Positions 1 to 7,956 of a stretch of DNA of 53,156 nt are shown here, piece by piece (position 1 is the stretch's first letter; the number at the start of each line of letters is the position of its first letter). The position numbers and the translations under genes are program-made. The notes beneath the pieces are model-generated. The model saw only the letters and a program-made list of their open reading frames with translations. It had not been told where the DNA came from and searched no databases. Origin of the DNA: Clostridia bacterium (GTDB lineage Bacteria; Bacillota; Clostridia; Christensenellales; Borkfalkiaceae); assembly GCA_900764105.1 (NCBI GenBank), contig CAAFMS010000003.1, forward strand, positions 1 through 53,156, given 5' to 3'.

Positions 1-118
1 GATTGCTCGCGCGTTACTCACCCGTCCGCCACTAACGTATTTCTACGTTCGTTCGACTTGCATGTGTTAAGCACGCCGCCAGCGTTCGTCCTGAGCCAGA
101 ATCAAACTCTTAAGTTTA
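1..118 (-). rRNA. rrs: 16S ribosomal RNA, 5' end only (truncated by window edge)
   Basis: The reverse complement contains the universal 8F primer site (AGAGTTTGATTCTGGCTCAG, at about 91-110), followed by GACGAACGCTGGCGGCGTGC, the CATGCAAGTCGAACG stretch and the GGACGGGTGAGTAACGCG stretch of the first 100 nt of bacterial 16S rRNA. The mature 5' end should lie about 8 nt upstream of AGAGTTTG, near position 118. The rest of the operon lies outside the window to the left. The sequence is of Firmicutes/Clostridia type, but about 118 nt is too little for finer placement. Confidence 0.97.
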
Positions 119-370
119 ATTGCTTAAAGCCTCGAAGCCTCTCGGCTTCTCGACTGCTCTAACGTTTTAATTTTTTGTCTTTTGCTGACTGTTCTTTTGG
201 GATATATATGTTACTATATATTCTCTCAAAAAATAAATTGACAGAAACATTTTTGTTCATGAACACTTTCGTATTCGTCGTTTGTTTCAATTCATTTCCT
301 TCTATTCAGTTTTTAATCTTCGTCGGCAAACTTCCGTTTGCCATGAGCGCCGTCTCACGACAGCCTACAC
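119..370 (-). other. 16S rRNA leader region
   Basis: Untranslated leader between the rRNA promoters and 16S. It contains a small hairpin (GAAGCC at 134-139 pairing with GGCTTC at 144-149) just upstream of the mature 5' end, as expected for a processing-stem region. The rest is AT-rich with no credible coding sequence; ORFs here lack ribosome binding sites and have low-complexity translations. Confidence 0.6.
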
Positions 371-400
371 ATCATACCACATTGCCCTATCGCTTGTCAA
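371..400 (-). promoter_or_regulatory. rRNA promoter, proximal
   Basis: On the minus strand, a perfect -35 TTGACA (395-400) is separated by 18 bp from a -10 TATGAT (371-376). It points toward 16S, about 250 nt upstream of the mature end. The surrounding sequence resembles the distal promoter at 493-522, so the two look like a tandem pair. Confidence 0.7.
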
Positions 401-492
401 GCATTTTTTCAACATTTTTCAATGTTTTTTAAAATTTTTTGACCGACCGAACAGCGTCGTTTTTTGTAAGCCCTCACCTGAGTGGCTCGCAT

Positions 493-522
493 ATCTTACC
501 ACTTTGCATTTGTGTTTGTCAA
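493..522 (-). promoter_or_regulatory. rRNA promoter, distal
   Basis: On the minus strand, -35 TTGACA (517-522), an 18-bp spacer and -10 TAAGAT (493-498). It has the same spacing and flanking pattern as the proximal promoter 122 bp away, which is the usual tandem arrangement for rRNA operons. Confidence 0.6.
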
Positions 523-678
523 CTGTTTTTCACGAGTTTTTTGAAAAAAAATTTAAAATATTTTTTCACCGCTTTTCCCGTATTTTTCGACGTTTTTGAT
601 TATCGACTAAATGTTCAGAGCGAACGTTTTTCAAACACTACATATTGTGTATTGCAAACGTTTTACGGGACGTTTTTT

Positions 679-742
679 CGGGACGCCGCCTTAAAGTCGC
701 CGTCCCCTACGATTGAAAATAAACTTGCCGCAAGGCAAATAT
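679..742. repeat. Dispersed repeats B and C, copy 1
   Basis: At 679-711 is a copy of a dispersed palindromic repeat of the form CGGGACG...CGTCCCCTACG. Other copies lie at 13923-13949, 17227-17253 and, inverted, 14134-14161. It is followed at 724-738 by the small palindrome CTTGCCGCAAGGCAA, which recurs at 2985, 17268 and 47571. The rest of 523-895 shows no gene. Confidence 0.65.
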
Positions 743-749
743 AAAATCG

Positions 750-791
750 CAAAGTAAAAGGCGAGGGGAAACATTCGCGTTTCCGCTCGCC
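750..791 (-). terminator. Terminator after the GGGtGRT operon
   Basis: An inverted repeat at 760-791 (GGCGAG with CTCGCC, then GAAAC with GTTTC around a short loop) is followed on the minus strand by TTTTACTTT. It lies about 100 bp past the stop of the GGGtGRT gene and is the only candidate terminator before the rRNA promoters. The T-run is imperfect. Confidence 0.5.
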
Positions 792-895
792 TCGATTTAT
801 TCGTTTTCGTTCCTTATTACATATTTATGTATAAACGTCGGAGACTGTCTCGCCTTCGTTATTATATAATAGGAAACGCTATCCCTCGACGGGAA

Positions 896-1897
896 TTATT
901 TGTTCATTGCCTTTTCGACCGCAACGGCAACCGCTACCGTCGCGCCGACCATCGGGTTGTTACCCATACCGATAAGACCCATCATTTCGACGTGAGCCGG
1001 TACGGACGAAGAACCTGCGAACTGAGCGTCCGAGTGCATTCTGCCCATAGTATCGGTCATACCGTAAGAGGACGGTCCCGCAGCCATATTGTCGGGGTGG
1101 AGCGTTCTGCCCGTGCCGCCGCCGGAAGCAACCGAGAAATATTTCTTGCCGTTTTCTACGCACCATTTTTTATAAGTGCCTGCAACGGGGTGCTGGAATC
1201 TCGTCGGGTTGGTCGAGTTACCCGTAATGGATACCATTACGTTTTCGAGTTTCATTATCGCTACGCCTTCGGGAACGTTATCCGCGCCGTAACATTTAAC
1301 TTTCGCTCTCGGTCCGTCCGAATACGCTTTCTCGTAAACAACCGTGACCTTTTCCGTGTACGGGTCGAAAGTAGTTTCAACGTAAGTGAAGCCGTTGATT
1401 CTCGAAATAATCATAGCCGCATCTTTGCCGAGACCGTTAAGAATAACTCTTAAAGGTTTGGTTCTTACCGTATTTGCGTTAAGAGCAATCTTAATCGCGC
1501 CCTCCGCAGCGGCGAACGACTCGTGTCCTGCCAAGAAGCAGAAGCAATCGGTATCGTCCGAAAGGAGCATTGCGCCGAGGTTTCCGTGTCCGAGACCGAC
1601 TTTTCTGTTATCCGCAACAGAACCCGGAATACAGAACGACTGAAGTCCTACGCCGATTTTGGTAGCGGCGTCGGCAGCCTTTTTAACTCCGCTCTTAATA
1701 GCGATAGCCGCGCCAACGGTGTACGCCCATACGGCGTTCTCGAAGCAAATCGGCTGAGTGCTTCTTACGATGTCGTCGCAATCTACGCCCTTGTCAAGGC
1801 AGATTTTTTTACATTCTTCGACGGAAGAGATGCCGTATTCTTTCAAAACGGCGTTGATTTTATCTATTCTTCTTTCATATCCTTCAAATAAAGCCAT
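896..1897 (-). CDS. GGGtGRT family protein
   Basis: A 333-aa protein of the GGGtGRT family, recognised by the signature GGGTGRT near residue 249 and the conserved motifs KVGLGHGNLGA and CFLAGHESFA. The family occurs in anaerobes, commonly beside an iron-sulfur scaffold gene; its biochemical role is not established. No signal peptide or membrane segment is visible, so it should be cytoplasmic. The start is set by a GGAGGAG ribosome binding site 6-8 bp upstream of ATG. It lies 13 bp downstream of the NifU-like gene and is surely cotranscribed with it, which suggests a job linked to Fe-S cluster or Cys-ligand chemistry (inference). Confidence 0.9.
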   Translation of the reverse strand: MALFEGYERRIDKINAVLKEYGISSVEECKKICLDKGVDCDDIVRSTQPICFENAVWAYTVGAAIAIKSGVKKAADAATKIGVGLQSFCIPGSVADNRKVGLGHGNLGAMLLSDDTDCFCFLAGHESFAAAEGAIKIALNANTVRTKPLRVILNGLGKDAAMIISRINGFTYVETTFDPYTEKVTVVYEKAYSDGPRAKVKCYGADNVPEGVAIMKLENVMVSITGNSTNPTRFQHPVAGTYKKWCVENGKKYFSVASGGGTGRTLHPDNMAAGPSSYGMTDTMGRMHSDAQFAGSSSVPAHVEMMGLIGMGNNPMVGATVAVAVAVEKAMNK

Positions 1898-1910
1898 TTT
1901 CGTCTCCTCC

Positions 1911-2603
1911 TTATTCTTTTCTCGGGTCTATATATTTGTAAGCGTTCTCGAATCTGCCGTAGTGACCCTTAGCCTTTTCGTACGCTTCGTTCGGCGAAAG
2001 ACCTTTCTTGATGAAATCGGTCATTTTACCGAGCGAAACGAACTCGTAACCGATAACCTGCATATCTTCGTCGAGAGCCATTCTGGTAACGTAGCCCTCA
2101 GCCATTTCGAGGTATCTCGTACCCTTTTCTTTAGTGCCGTACATAGTGCCGACCTGCGAACGAAGTCCTTTGCCGAGGTCTTCGAGACCCGCGCCGATAA
2201 CGAGACCGTCGTCCGAATACGCCGATTGAGTACGACCGTAAACTATTTGCAGGAAAAGTTCTCTCATAGCGGTGTTAATGGCGTCGCATACGAGGTCGGT
2301 GTTGAGGGCTTCGAGAATGGTCTTGCCGGGAAGAATCTCGGAAGCCATAGCGGCGGAATGGGTCATACCCGAACAGCCGATAGTCTCGACAAGAGCCTCT
2401 TCGATAACGCCTTTTTTAACGTTGAGCGAAAGTTTGCACGCGCCTTGCTGCGGAGCGCACCAGCCCACGCCGTGAGTGAAGCCGCTTATGTCGGTAATCT
2501 GCTTCGCCTCGACCCAAAGTCCCTCTTCGGGAATGGGCGCCGGACCGTGTTTAGGTCCTTTGGCAACGCATACCATATCCTTTACTTCGTTTGAATATTG
2601 CAT
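1911..2603 (-). CDS. NifU/IscU-like iron-sulfur cluster assembly scaffold
   Basis: A 230-aa protein related to IscU/NifU N-terminal scaffolds. Three conserved-looking cysteine sites are visible: the GWCAPQQGAC region, the IGCSGMTHSA motif and LVCDAIN. In IscU-type proteins such cysteines hold a nascent 2Fe-2S cluster. The C-terminal ~110 residues extend past the usual IscU length. I chose ATG at 2603, not the upstream start at 2645, because GGAGG lies 7 bp before 2603. It is the first gene of the operon with the GGGtGRT gene. No IscS/SufS desulfurase is in the window. Confidence 0.88.
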   Translation of the reverse strand: MQYSNEVKDMVCVAKGPKHGPAPIPEEGLWVEAKQITDISGFTHGVGWCAPQQGACKLSLNVKKGVIEEALVETIGCSGMTHSAAMASEILPGKTILEALNTDLVCDAINTAMRELFLQIVYGRTQSAYSDDGLVIGAGLEDLGKGLRSQVGTMYGTKEKGTRYLEMAEGYVTRMALDEDMQVIGYEFVSLGKMTDFIKKGLSPNEAYEKAKGHYGRFENAYKYIDPRKE

Positions 2604-2633
2604 AAATATTCCTCCAAAAATGATTTCTGATTC

Positions 2634-2662
2634 ATTATAGCACAAAAAAACGCAATTTACAA
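2634..2662 (-). promoter_or_regulatory. Promoter of NifU-like/GGGtGRT operon
   Basis: On the minus strand, -35 TTGTAA (2657-2662), 17-bp spacer and -10 TATAAT (2634-2639) preceded by TGC, an extended -10. The predicted start of transcription lies about 25 nt upstream of the NifU-like ATG. Confidence 0.7.
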
Positions 2663-2762
2663 TCGTTATTTGAAAAAATTACGAGAAAAAAATAAACGCC
2701 TGTCCGAGGTTATGAGGCTGCGGAAAATAAAATGATTTCGCATACCGAAATTTTACGTTTCT

Positions 2763-2976
2763 CAACCTCTATCGACGGCTACGCCGCCGCTTCACCTCGG
2801 CAATGATTGACCTCTCTCGGCTCTTCGAGCCACTCTCCCCAAAGGGGAAAGCAAGACTATTTGGTTTATTTATGAATTTTTTAACAACTAAAAAAGTATT
2901 TGATAGTTAACATTGACCTCTCTCGGCTCTTCGAGCCACTCTCCCCAAAGGGGAAAGCAAGACTAGATAGAGGTTG
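2763..2976. repeat. Nested dispersed repeats (family A), two direct copies
   Basis: A 52-bp sequence occurs twice in direct orientation at 2807-2858 and 2913-2964, with no difference that I can see. It contains CTCCCCAAAGGGGAAAGCAAG. The pair is bounded by an 11-bp inverted repeat, CAACCTCTATC at 2763-2773 and GATAGAGGTTG at 2966-2976. The same building blocks recur at 16.9, 17.1, 39.4, 45.4, 47.5 and 52.9 kb. The whole 2604-3011 gap is non-coding. Confidence 0.8.
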
Positions 2977-3011
2977 CAAATCAACTTACCGCAAGGCAAA
3001 TATACCTTCTC

Positions 3012-5111
3012 TTACTCCGCGACGCTCGACAGAATATCTTCGTACGTCGGGAACGCCCAGTCGTCTTTTCCTACCAGCGTTTCCAGTTCGTCGGCGGACT
3101 TTCTCAGTTTCTCCGAATCGGGAATTATTATATCTCTCAAATATTCCGCATGAGCGAGCATATCGTCTTTACTTCCGACTTTCTTAAAGTCGTTTTCGAG
3201 TTTTTCCGTTTCCTTTAAAAGTTTGCAAAGCAACTTGTCAAGTCTGTCTATAAGTCGATTATCCGCAGATTTTGCTATATCAATACCTATCGAGACCTTA
3301 GCCGAAAGTCCGTTTGCGAGAACGTCGGAATATTTAATCGCGGCAGGAAGAATCTCTCTTCTCGCCATCTTGATCATAGTCTTGATCTCGACCTCGACTT
3401 TCTTGATATAGTCGTCGAGAAGAATTCCGTATCTGCTGCGCATTTCCGTTTCCGAAAGCACGTTGTGGCGCGTAAACAACGCCACGTTCTTTTCGTCGAG
3501 ATAATGAGGAAGAGCGTCGGCTGTCGTTCTGTAATTCAGAAGTCCTCTTCTCGTCGCCTCTTCGAGCCATTCGTCCGAATAGTTGTTGCCGTTGAACACT
3601 ATTCTCTTATGTTCTTTGAAATTTTTGGCGATAATCGAGGTTACGGTCTTTAAAACGTCGGAAGATTTTTCGAGTTCGTCCGCAAATTCTTCGAGAGCGT
3701 CCGCAACTATCGTATTTATAATTATGTTCGGGCAAGCGATAGACATATCCGAGCCGACCATACGGAATTCGAATTTATTGCCCGTGAACGCGAACGGCGA
3801 AGTTCTGTTCCTGTCCGTCTTGTCTTTGTTTATCTTGGGGATAATGCCGCCTGCGAGTTTAAGTTCCTCGCTCTTCATCTCGATGTATTTCGCCCCGCTC
3901 TCTATCGCCGTGAGGATACTTTCGAGTTCTTCGCCGATAAACATGGAAACTACCGCCGGAGGCGCTTCGTTCGCGCCGAGTCTGTGGTCGTTTCCTGCGG
4001 AAGCGACGGATATTCTGAGCAAATCCTGATACTTGTCCACAGCGACTATAACCGCAGTCAGAAACAGTAGAAATTCGGGGTTGTTTTCGGGGTGTTCACC
4101 CGGTTCGAGCAGGTTTTTGCCCGTATCCGTCGATATAGACCAGTTGTTGTGTTTTCCGCTGCCGTTTATTCCGTCAAACGGCTTCTCGTGAAGCAAACAC
4201 ACCATATCGTGACGGGTAGCAACCGATTTCATAACGGACATAACTATCTGATTATGGTCGAGGGCGTCGTTCGCAGGCGTATAAACGCAGGCGAGTTCGT
4301 GCTGAGCGGGCGCAACCTCGTTGTGTTTCGTCTTGGCGTACACGCCGAGTTTCCAAAGTTCCTCGTCGAGATCCGCCATATACTCGCGCACTCTTCTCTT
4401 GATTTTTCCGAAATAATGGTCGTCGAGTTCCTGCCCCTTAGGCGGATTCGCTCCGAAAAGCGTTCTGCCGCAAGTTTCGAGGTCGAGTCTCTTTTCGTAA
4501 ACCGATTTGTCTATAAGGAAATACTCCTGCTCCGCTCCGACCGTCGGAACGACTTTCTTGACGTCCTTCTCGCCGAAGAGTTTAAGTATTCTGAGCGTCT
4601 GGGTATTAAGGGCGTCGATACTCTTTAAAAGGGGCGTTTTCTTATCGAGCGACTCGCCGCCGTAAGAACAGAATACCGTCGGAATATAAAGCGAACCGTC
4701 TTTGACGAACGCTTTTGACGACGGGTCCCACGCCGTGTAGCCTCTCGCCTCGAAAGTGGAACGAAGTCCGCCGCTCGGGAAACTCGAAGCGTCGGGTTCG
4801 CCTTTAACAAGGGCTTTGCCCGAAAATTTGGTAATCGCTCCGCCCTTGCCGTCGGGTTCTATGAACGCCTCGTGTTTTTCGGCGGTAACGCCCGTCATAG
4901 GCTGAAACCAATGCGTGTAATGAGTCGCTCCCTTTTCCATCGCCCAGCCCATCATCGCTTTAGCGACTTCGTCCGCCGTGGAAAGCCCGAGAGGGGCTCC
5001 GTCTTCCAACGTCTTTTTATAATCGTCGTACGCCTTATCCGAGACGCGTTTTTTCATTTCCTCGTCGGTAAAGACGTCGTTTGCAAACAATTCTAAAGGG
5101 TTTTTATCCAT
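3012..5111 (-). CDS. glnN: Type III glutamine synthetase (GSIII)
   Basis: A 699-aa protein matching GSIII (GlnN), which makes glutamine from glutamate, ammonia and ATP in the cytoplasm. Visible motifs include VPTVGAEQEYFLID and KTKHNEVAPAQHE, then NGSGKHNNWS for ammonia/glutamate chemistry and AGNDHRLGANEAPPA. The C-terminal third (from about residue 570) is the helical extension that makes GSIII about 250 residues longer than GSI. The ATG at 5111 has AGGA 7 bp upstream; a longer TTG start at 5144 would overlap pyrG and has no ribosome binding site. It lies 25 bp after pyrG, and CTP synthase consumes glutamine. Confidence 0.95.
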   Translation of the reverse strand: MDKNPLELFANDVFTDEEMKKRVSDKAYDDYKKTLEDGAPLGLSTADEVAKAMMGWAMEKGATHYTHWFQPMTGVTAEKHEAFIEPDGKGGAITKFSGKALVKGEPDASSFPSGGLRSTFEARGYTAWDPSSKAFVKDGSLYIPTVFCSYGGESLDKKTPLLKSIDALNTQTLRILKLFGEKDVKKVVPTVGAEQEYFLIDKSVYEKRLDLETCGRTLFGANPPKGQELDDHYFGKIKRRVREYMADLDEELWKLGVYAKTKHNEVAPAQHELACVYTPANDALDHNQIVMSVMKSVATRHDMVCLLHEKPFDGINGSGKHNNWSISTDTGKNLLEPGEHPENNPEFLLFLTAVIVAVDKYQDLLRISVASAGNDHRLGANEAPPAVVSMFIGEELESILTAIESGAKYIEMKSEELKLAGGIIPKINKDKTDRNRTSPFAFTGNKFEFRMVGSDMSIACPNIIINTIVADALEEFADELEKSSDVLKTVTSIIAKNFKEHKRIVFNGNNYSDEWLEEATRRGLLNYRTTADALPHYLDEKNVALFTRHNVLSETEMRSRYGILLDDYIKKVEVEIKTMIKMARREILPAAIKYSDVLANGLSAKVSIGIDIAKSADNRLIDRLDKLLCKLLKETEKLENDFKKVGSKDDMLAHAEYLRDIIIPDSEKLRKSADELETLVGKDDWAFPTYEDILSSVAE

Positions 5112-5136
5112 ATTTTTCCTCGCGTAAAATGTAAAT

Positions 5137-6726
5137 TTATTCAAGACAAGACTTTATAAAGCCTTTAAATAGCGGGTGCGCTCTGTTCGGACGGGATTTG
5201 AACTCCGGATGGAACTGCGCTCCCAAAAAGAACTTGTCGCCCTTCAATTCTACCGTTTCGACTATTCTGCCGTCGGGCGATATTCCCGACAGAACGAGTC
5301 CCGCGTCGGAAAGTCGCTGTCGGAACTCGTTGTTGAACTCGTATCTGTGGCGGTGTCTCTCCGCTATGTGTTCTTCGCCGTAACACTCGTAAAGGGTCGT
5401 GCCTTTCTTTACGTCGCACGGATAACTGCCGAGTCTCATCGTGCCGCCTTTCGGAATTACTCCCTGCTGGTCGGGCATAAGGTCTATTACTTTATATTTC
5501 GCGTTTTCGTCGAACTCGCCCGAAATCGCGCCGTCTAAGCCCGCTACGTTGCGCGCGAACTCCATTACCATTATCTGCATACCGAGGCATATTCCGAAAT
5601 ACGGAATATCGTGTTCTCTCGCGTATCTGCAAGTTTCCACCATTCCCTCGATCCCCCTCGAGCCGAAGCCTCCCGGAACGATTATTCCGTCCACGTCGCC
5701 GAAAAACTCGTCCGCCGTTTCTGCGTCAACCTCTTCGCTGTCTACCCATTTGATATCGACGAAGCAACCGTTTTCGTAACCTGCCGAGTACAACGCCTCG
5801 ACTACCGAAAGATACGAATCGTGAAGTTTGACGTACTTACCGACCAAAGCGACCGTAACTCTCTTTTTTCTTCCGTTTATTCTCTTTATAAGGTCTTTCC
5901 ACGGTTTTAAGTCGAGTTTGCCGCGAAGTTTGAGTTCTCTGCAAACGACCGTATCGAGTCCGTTGGCATGTAACATAATAGGGGTCTGATACAGACAATC
6001 CATAGTTACGTCGGAAATTACGCAGTCGGGTTTTACGTTGCAGAAAAGGGCGATTTTCTTTCTTAAATCGTCGCCTATATCGCCGTCCGAACGGGTTACT
6101 ATCACGTCGGGGTGAATACCGAGCGATTGAAGTTCCTTGACGCTGTGCTGAGTGGGCTTTGTCTTATATTCGTCCGATCCCGAAACGTAAGGAACGAGGC
6201 AGACGTGAATAAACAGACAGTTTTCTCTGCCCACGTCCGCGGAATACTGCCTTATCGCCTCTAAGAAATGAGCGGATTCGATATCGCCTATCGTGCCGCC
6301 TATTTCGGTAATTACGACGTCGGCTTTGGTTACTTCGGCGTTCTTGCGTATAAACCGTTTGGTCTCGTTGGTAACGTGGGGAATAATCTGCACGGTCTGA
6401 CCGAGATATTCGCCCTTACGTTCCTTTTCGATTACTTTCGAGAACACCTTTCCCGAAGTGAGATTGGAATACTTGTTGAGATTTTCGTCTATAAACCTCT
6501 CGTAGTGACCGAGGTCGAGGTCGGTTTCCGCGCCGTCGTCCGTAACGTAAACTTCGCCGTGCTGAATGGGGTTCATAGTGCCGGGGTCAACGTTCATATA
6601 AGGGTCGAATTTCTGCGCCGCCACCTTATAGCCCCTGAGTTTTAAAAGTCTGCCGAGAGACGCCGCGACTATGCCTTTACCGAGTCCCGAAACGACTCCT
6701 CCCGTAACGAAAACGTATTTTGTCAT
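5137..6726 (-). CDS. pyrG: CTP synthase
   Basis: A 529-aa enzyme that aminates UTP to CTP using glutamine and ATP. The N-terminal synthetase domain has the P-loop region TGGVVSGLGKGIVAASLG (residues 8-25), DPYMNVDPGTMNP and GGTIGDIES. The C-terminal class I glutamine amidotransferase domain has the nucleophile motif FGICLGMQ (near residue 375) and the catalytic His-Glu in QFHPE. Length fits the family (about 535). The ribosome binding site AGAGGAA precedes ATG. It is the first gene of a pair with glnN, and its leader contains a strong terminator hairpin, so attenuation is likely. Confidence 0.98.
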   Translation of the reverse strand: MTKYVFVTGGVVSGLGKGIVAASLGRLLKLRGYKVAAQKFDPYMNVDPGTMNPIQHGEVYVTDDGAETDLDLGHYERFIDENLNKYSNLTSGKVFSKVIEKERKGEYLGQTVQIIPHVTNETKRFIRKNAEVTKADVVITEIGGTIGDIESAHFLEAIRQYSADVGRENCLFIHVCLVPYVSGSDEYKTKPTQHSVKELQSLGIHPDVIVTRSDGDIGDDLRKKIALFCNVKPDCVISDVTMDCLYQTPIMLHANGLDTVVCRELKLRGKLDLKPWKDLIKRINGRKKRVTVALVGKYVKLHDSYLSVVEALYSAGYENGCFVDIKWVDSEEVDAETADEFFGDVDGIIVPGGFGSRGIEGMVETCRYAREHDIPYFGICLGMQIMVMEFARNVAGLDGAISGEFDENAKYKVIDLMPDQQGVIPKGGTMRLGSYPCDVKKGTTLYECYGEEHIAERHRHRYEFNNEFRQRLSDAGLVLSGISPDGRIVETVELKGDKFFLGAQFHPEFKSRPNRAHPLFKGFIKSCLE

Positions 6727-6860
6727 AATTCCTCTTGTGTTTGCCGAAGCTCTTTTCGCCTCGAAAAATCCGCCCGTTAGATTACCCTTGACGAATTTTA
6801 GTATTTTTTTATTGCAATTACCGCCTTAAACGGCAATAATTGTCGCTTTCGGAGACTTAT

Positions 6861-6917
6861 AAAATCAAAAAGGGCGTTTTTTTTTAGAAACCCGAAAGTT
6901 CCTAAAAAAATTCGCCC
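6861..6917 (-). terminator. Candidate transcription attenuator in the pyrG leader
   Basis: A long hairpin at 6872-6917 (GGGCG with CGCCC, continuing through a T/A stretch, loop CCCGAAAG) is followed on the minus strand by CTTTTTGATTTT. It sits between a good promoter (6946-6974) and the pyrG start 135 bp further on, so readthrough is required for pyrG expression. CCGAAAGC at 6917-6924 is complementary to GCTTTCGG at 6845-6852 and could form a competing stem. Control by CTP or another signal is inference. Confidence 0.55.
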
Positions 6918-6945
6918 CGAAAGCCGTATTCAAAAAACGTTAATT

Positions 6946-6974
6946 ATGATACTACGCGGCGAACAAAAAGTCAA
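6946..6974 (-). promoter_or_regulatory. pyrG promoter
   Basis: On the minus strand, -35 TTGACT (6969-6974), 17-bp spacer, -10 TATCAT (6946-6951). It lies downstream of the upp terminator, so pyrG-glnN is an independent unit. The rest of 6975-7160 contains only a fragment of repeat family A near 7110-7127. Confidence 0.65.
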
Positions 6975-7161
6975 ACGATTTTGACGACTTTTCGGGAACA
7001 ATTTTAAAATTTTCTCGGAGTGTTTTTACGGGCGGCTCTATTCTTGGAAACACACATATTTCATTAAAAAGTATTTCCTCGCCTTCCCCGTCGTATATCT
7101 CGCTTTCACCTCCGGGGAAAGCAAGAATAGTTGATTTTTTTAAATGAGAGCAAAAACAAAT

Positions 7162-7203
7162 GCGGGCTGTCCCGTGTTTTTGAGAAAACACGGGACAGCC
7201 CGC
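7162..7203 (-). terminator. upp (copy 1) terminator
   Basis: A perfect 19-bp inverted repeat (arms 7162-7180 and 7185-7203, loop TGAG) begins 8 bp after the upp stop codon. On the minus strand it is followed by ATTTGTTTTTG, the usual rho-independent form. Confidence 0.9.
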
Positions 7204-7210
7204 TTATATA

Positions 7211-7849
7211 TTATTTCGTTCCGAATATTCTGTCGCCCGCGTCGCCGAGTCCGGGAAGAATATATCCGTTCTCATTCAAGCATCTGTCGAGCGTGGAAAC
7301 GTATATCTCTACGTCGGGATGTTCCGAATGTACTTTCTCTATTCCTTCGGGCGCGCCGATTATCGCAAGAAACTTGATATGCTTGCAGCCGCGCTTTTTC
7401 AAAAGCGTTATCGCGTCGCACGCGCTGCCGCCCGTCGCAAGCATCGGGTCTACGAGCATAACGACTTTTTCGTCGATACCTACGGGAAGTTTACAGTAGT
7501 ACTCCTGCGGCTCCAACGTTTCTTCGTTGCGGTACATACCGATATGTCCGACTTTTGCCGCAGGGAAAAGCGTGAGTATTCCGTCAACCATTCCGAGTCC
7601 CGCCCTTAAAATGGGGACTATCGCTATCGAATTTTCTTTAACGATCGTCTGCTCGACCGTTTCGAGCGGCGTTTCGACCATGATATTCTGAGTAGGAACG
7701 TCTTTGAATGCCTCGAACGCCATAAGCGTGGCTATTTCGCTTATTACTTCTCTGAACTGCTTCGTCGAAGTGTCTTTATCTCTGATTATCGCGACTTTAT
7801 GGCGAATAAGCGGGTGGTCTAAAATGTGTACGTTGGGATAGTTATTCAT
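7211..7849 (-). CDS. upp: Uracil phosphoribosyltransferase, copy 1
   Basis: A 212-aa enzyme that converts uracil and PRPP to UMP in pyrimidine salvage. Visible motifs: AIVPILRAGLGMVDG, the PRPP-binding VDPMLATGGSA loop and the C-terminal GDAGDRIFGTK that contacts uracil. Length is typical (about 209). The ribosome binding site is AGAGGA. It is one of two upp paralogues only 566 bp apart on the same strand; here the PRPP loop reads MLATGGSACDA, versus ALATGGSAKAA in copy 2. Both keep all motifs, so both should be active. Confidence 0.96.
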   Translation of the reverse strand: MNNYPNVHILDHPLIRHKVAIIRDKDTSTKQFREVISEIATLMAFEAFKDVPTQNIMVETPLETVEQTIVKENSIAIVPILRAGLGMVDGILTLFPAAKVGHIGMYRNEETLEPQEYYCKLPVGIDEKVVMLVDPMLATGGSACDAITLLKKRGCKHIKFLAIIGAPEGIEKVHSEHPDVEIYVSTLDRCLNENGYILPGLGDAGDRIFGTK

Positions 7850-7899
7850 CTTTGATTTCCTCTTTATTTATTATTTTCGGACAAAAACCTGCTTTAATC

Positions 7900-7928
7900 T
7901 TGCGTTTTTGAATCCGATATGTTACAAT
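7900..7928 (+). promoter_or_regulatory. Promoter of the DUF523 gene
   Basis: -35 TTGCGT (7900-7905), 17-bp spacer, -10 TACAAT (7923-7928), about 28 bp before the ATG at 7957. It is divergent from upp. Confidence 0.6.
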
Positions 7929-7956
7929 TAACTCACATTCGATAGGAGTTATACGC

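Noticed and set aside
827..1453. Long ORFs opposite to the GGGtGRT gene, and similar antisense ORFs over pyrG, glnN, ileS and the giant genes
   Set aside because: They lie antisense to well-recognised genes, have Arg/Tyr/Val-rich low-complexity translations and no ribosome binding sites. They reflect the codon bias of the true strand.
5112..5144. Longer glnN product starting at a TTG within pyrG
   Set aside because: It would overlap the pyrG stop and has no ribosome binding site; ATG 5111 has one.
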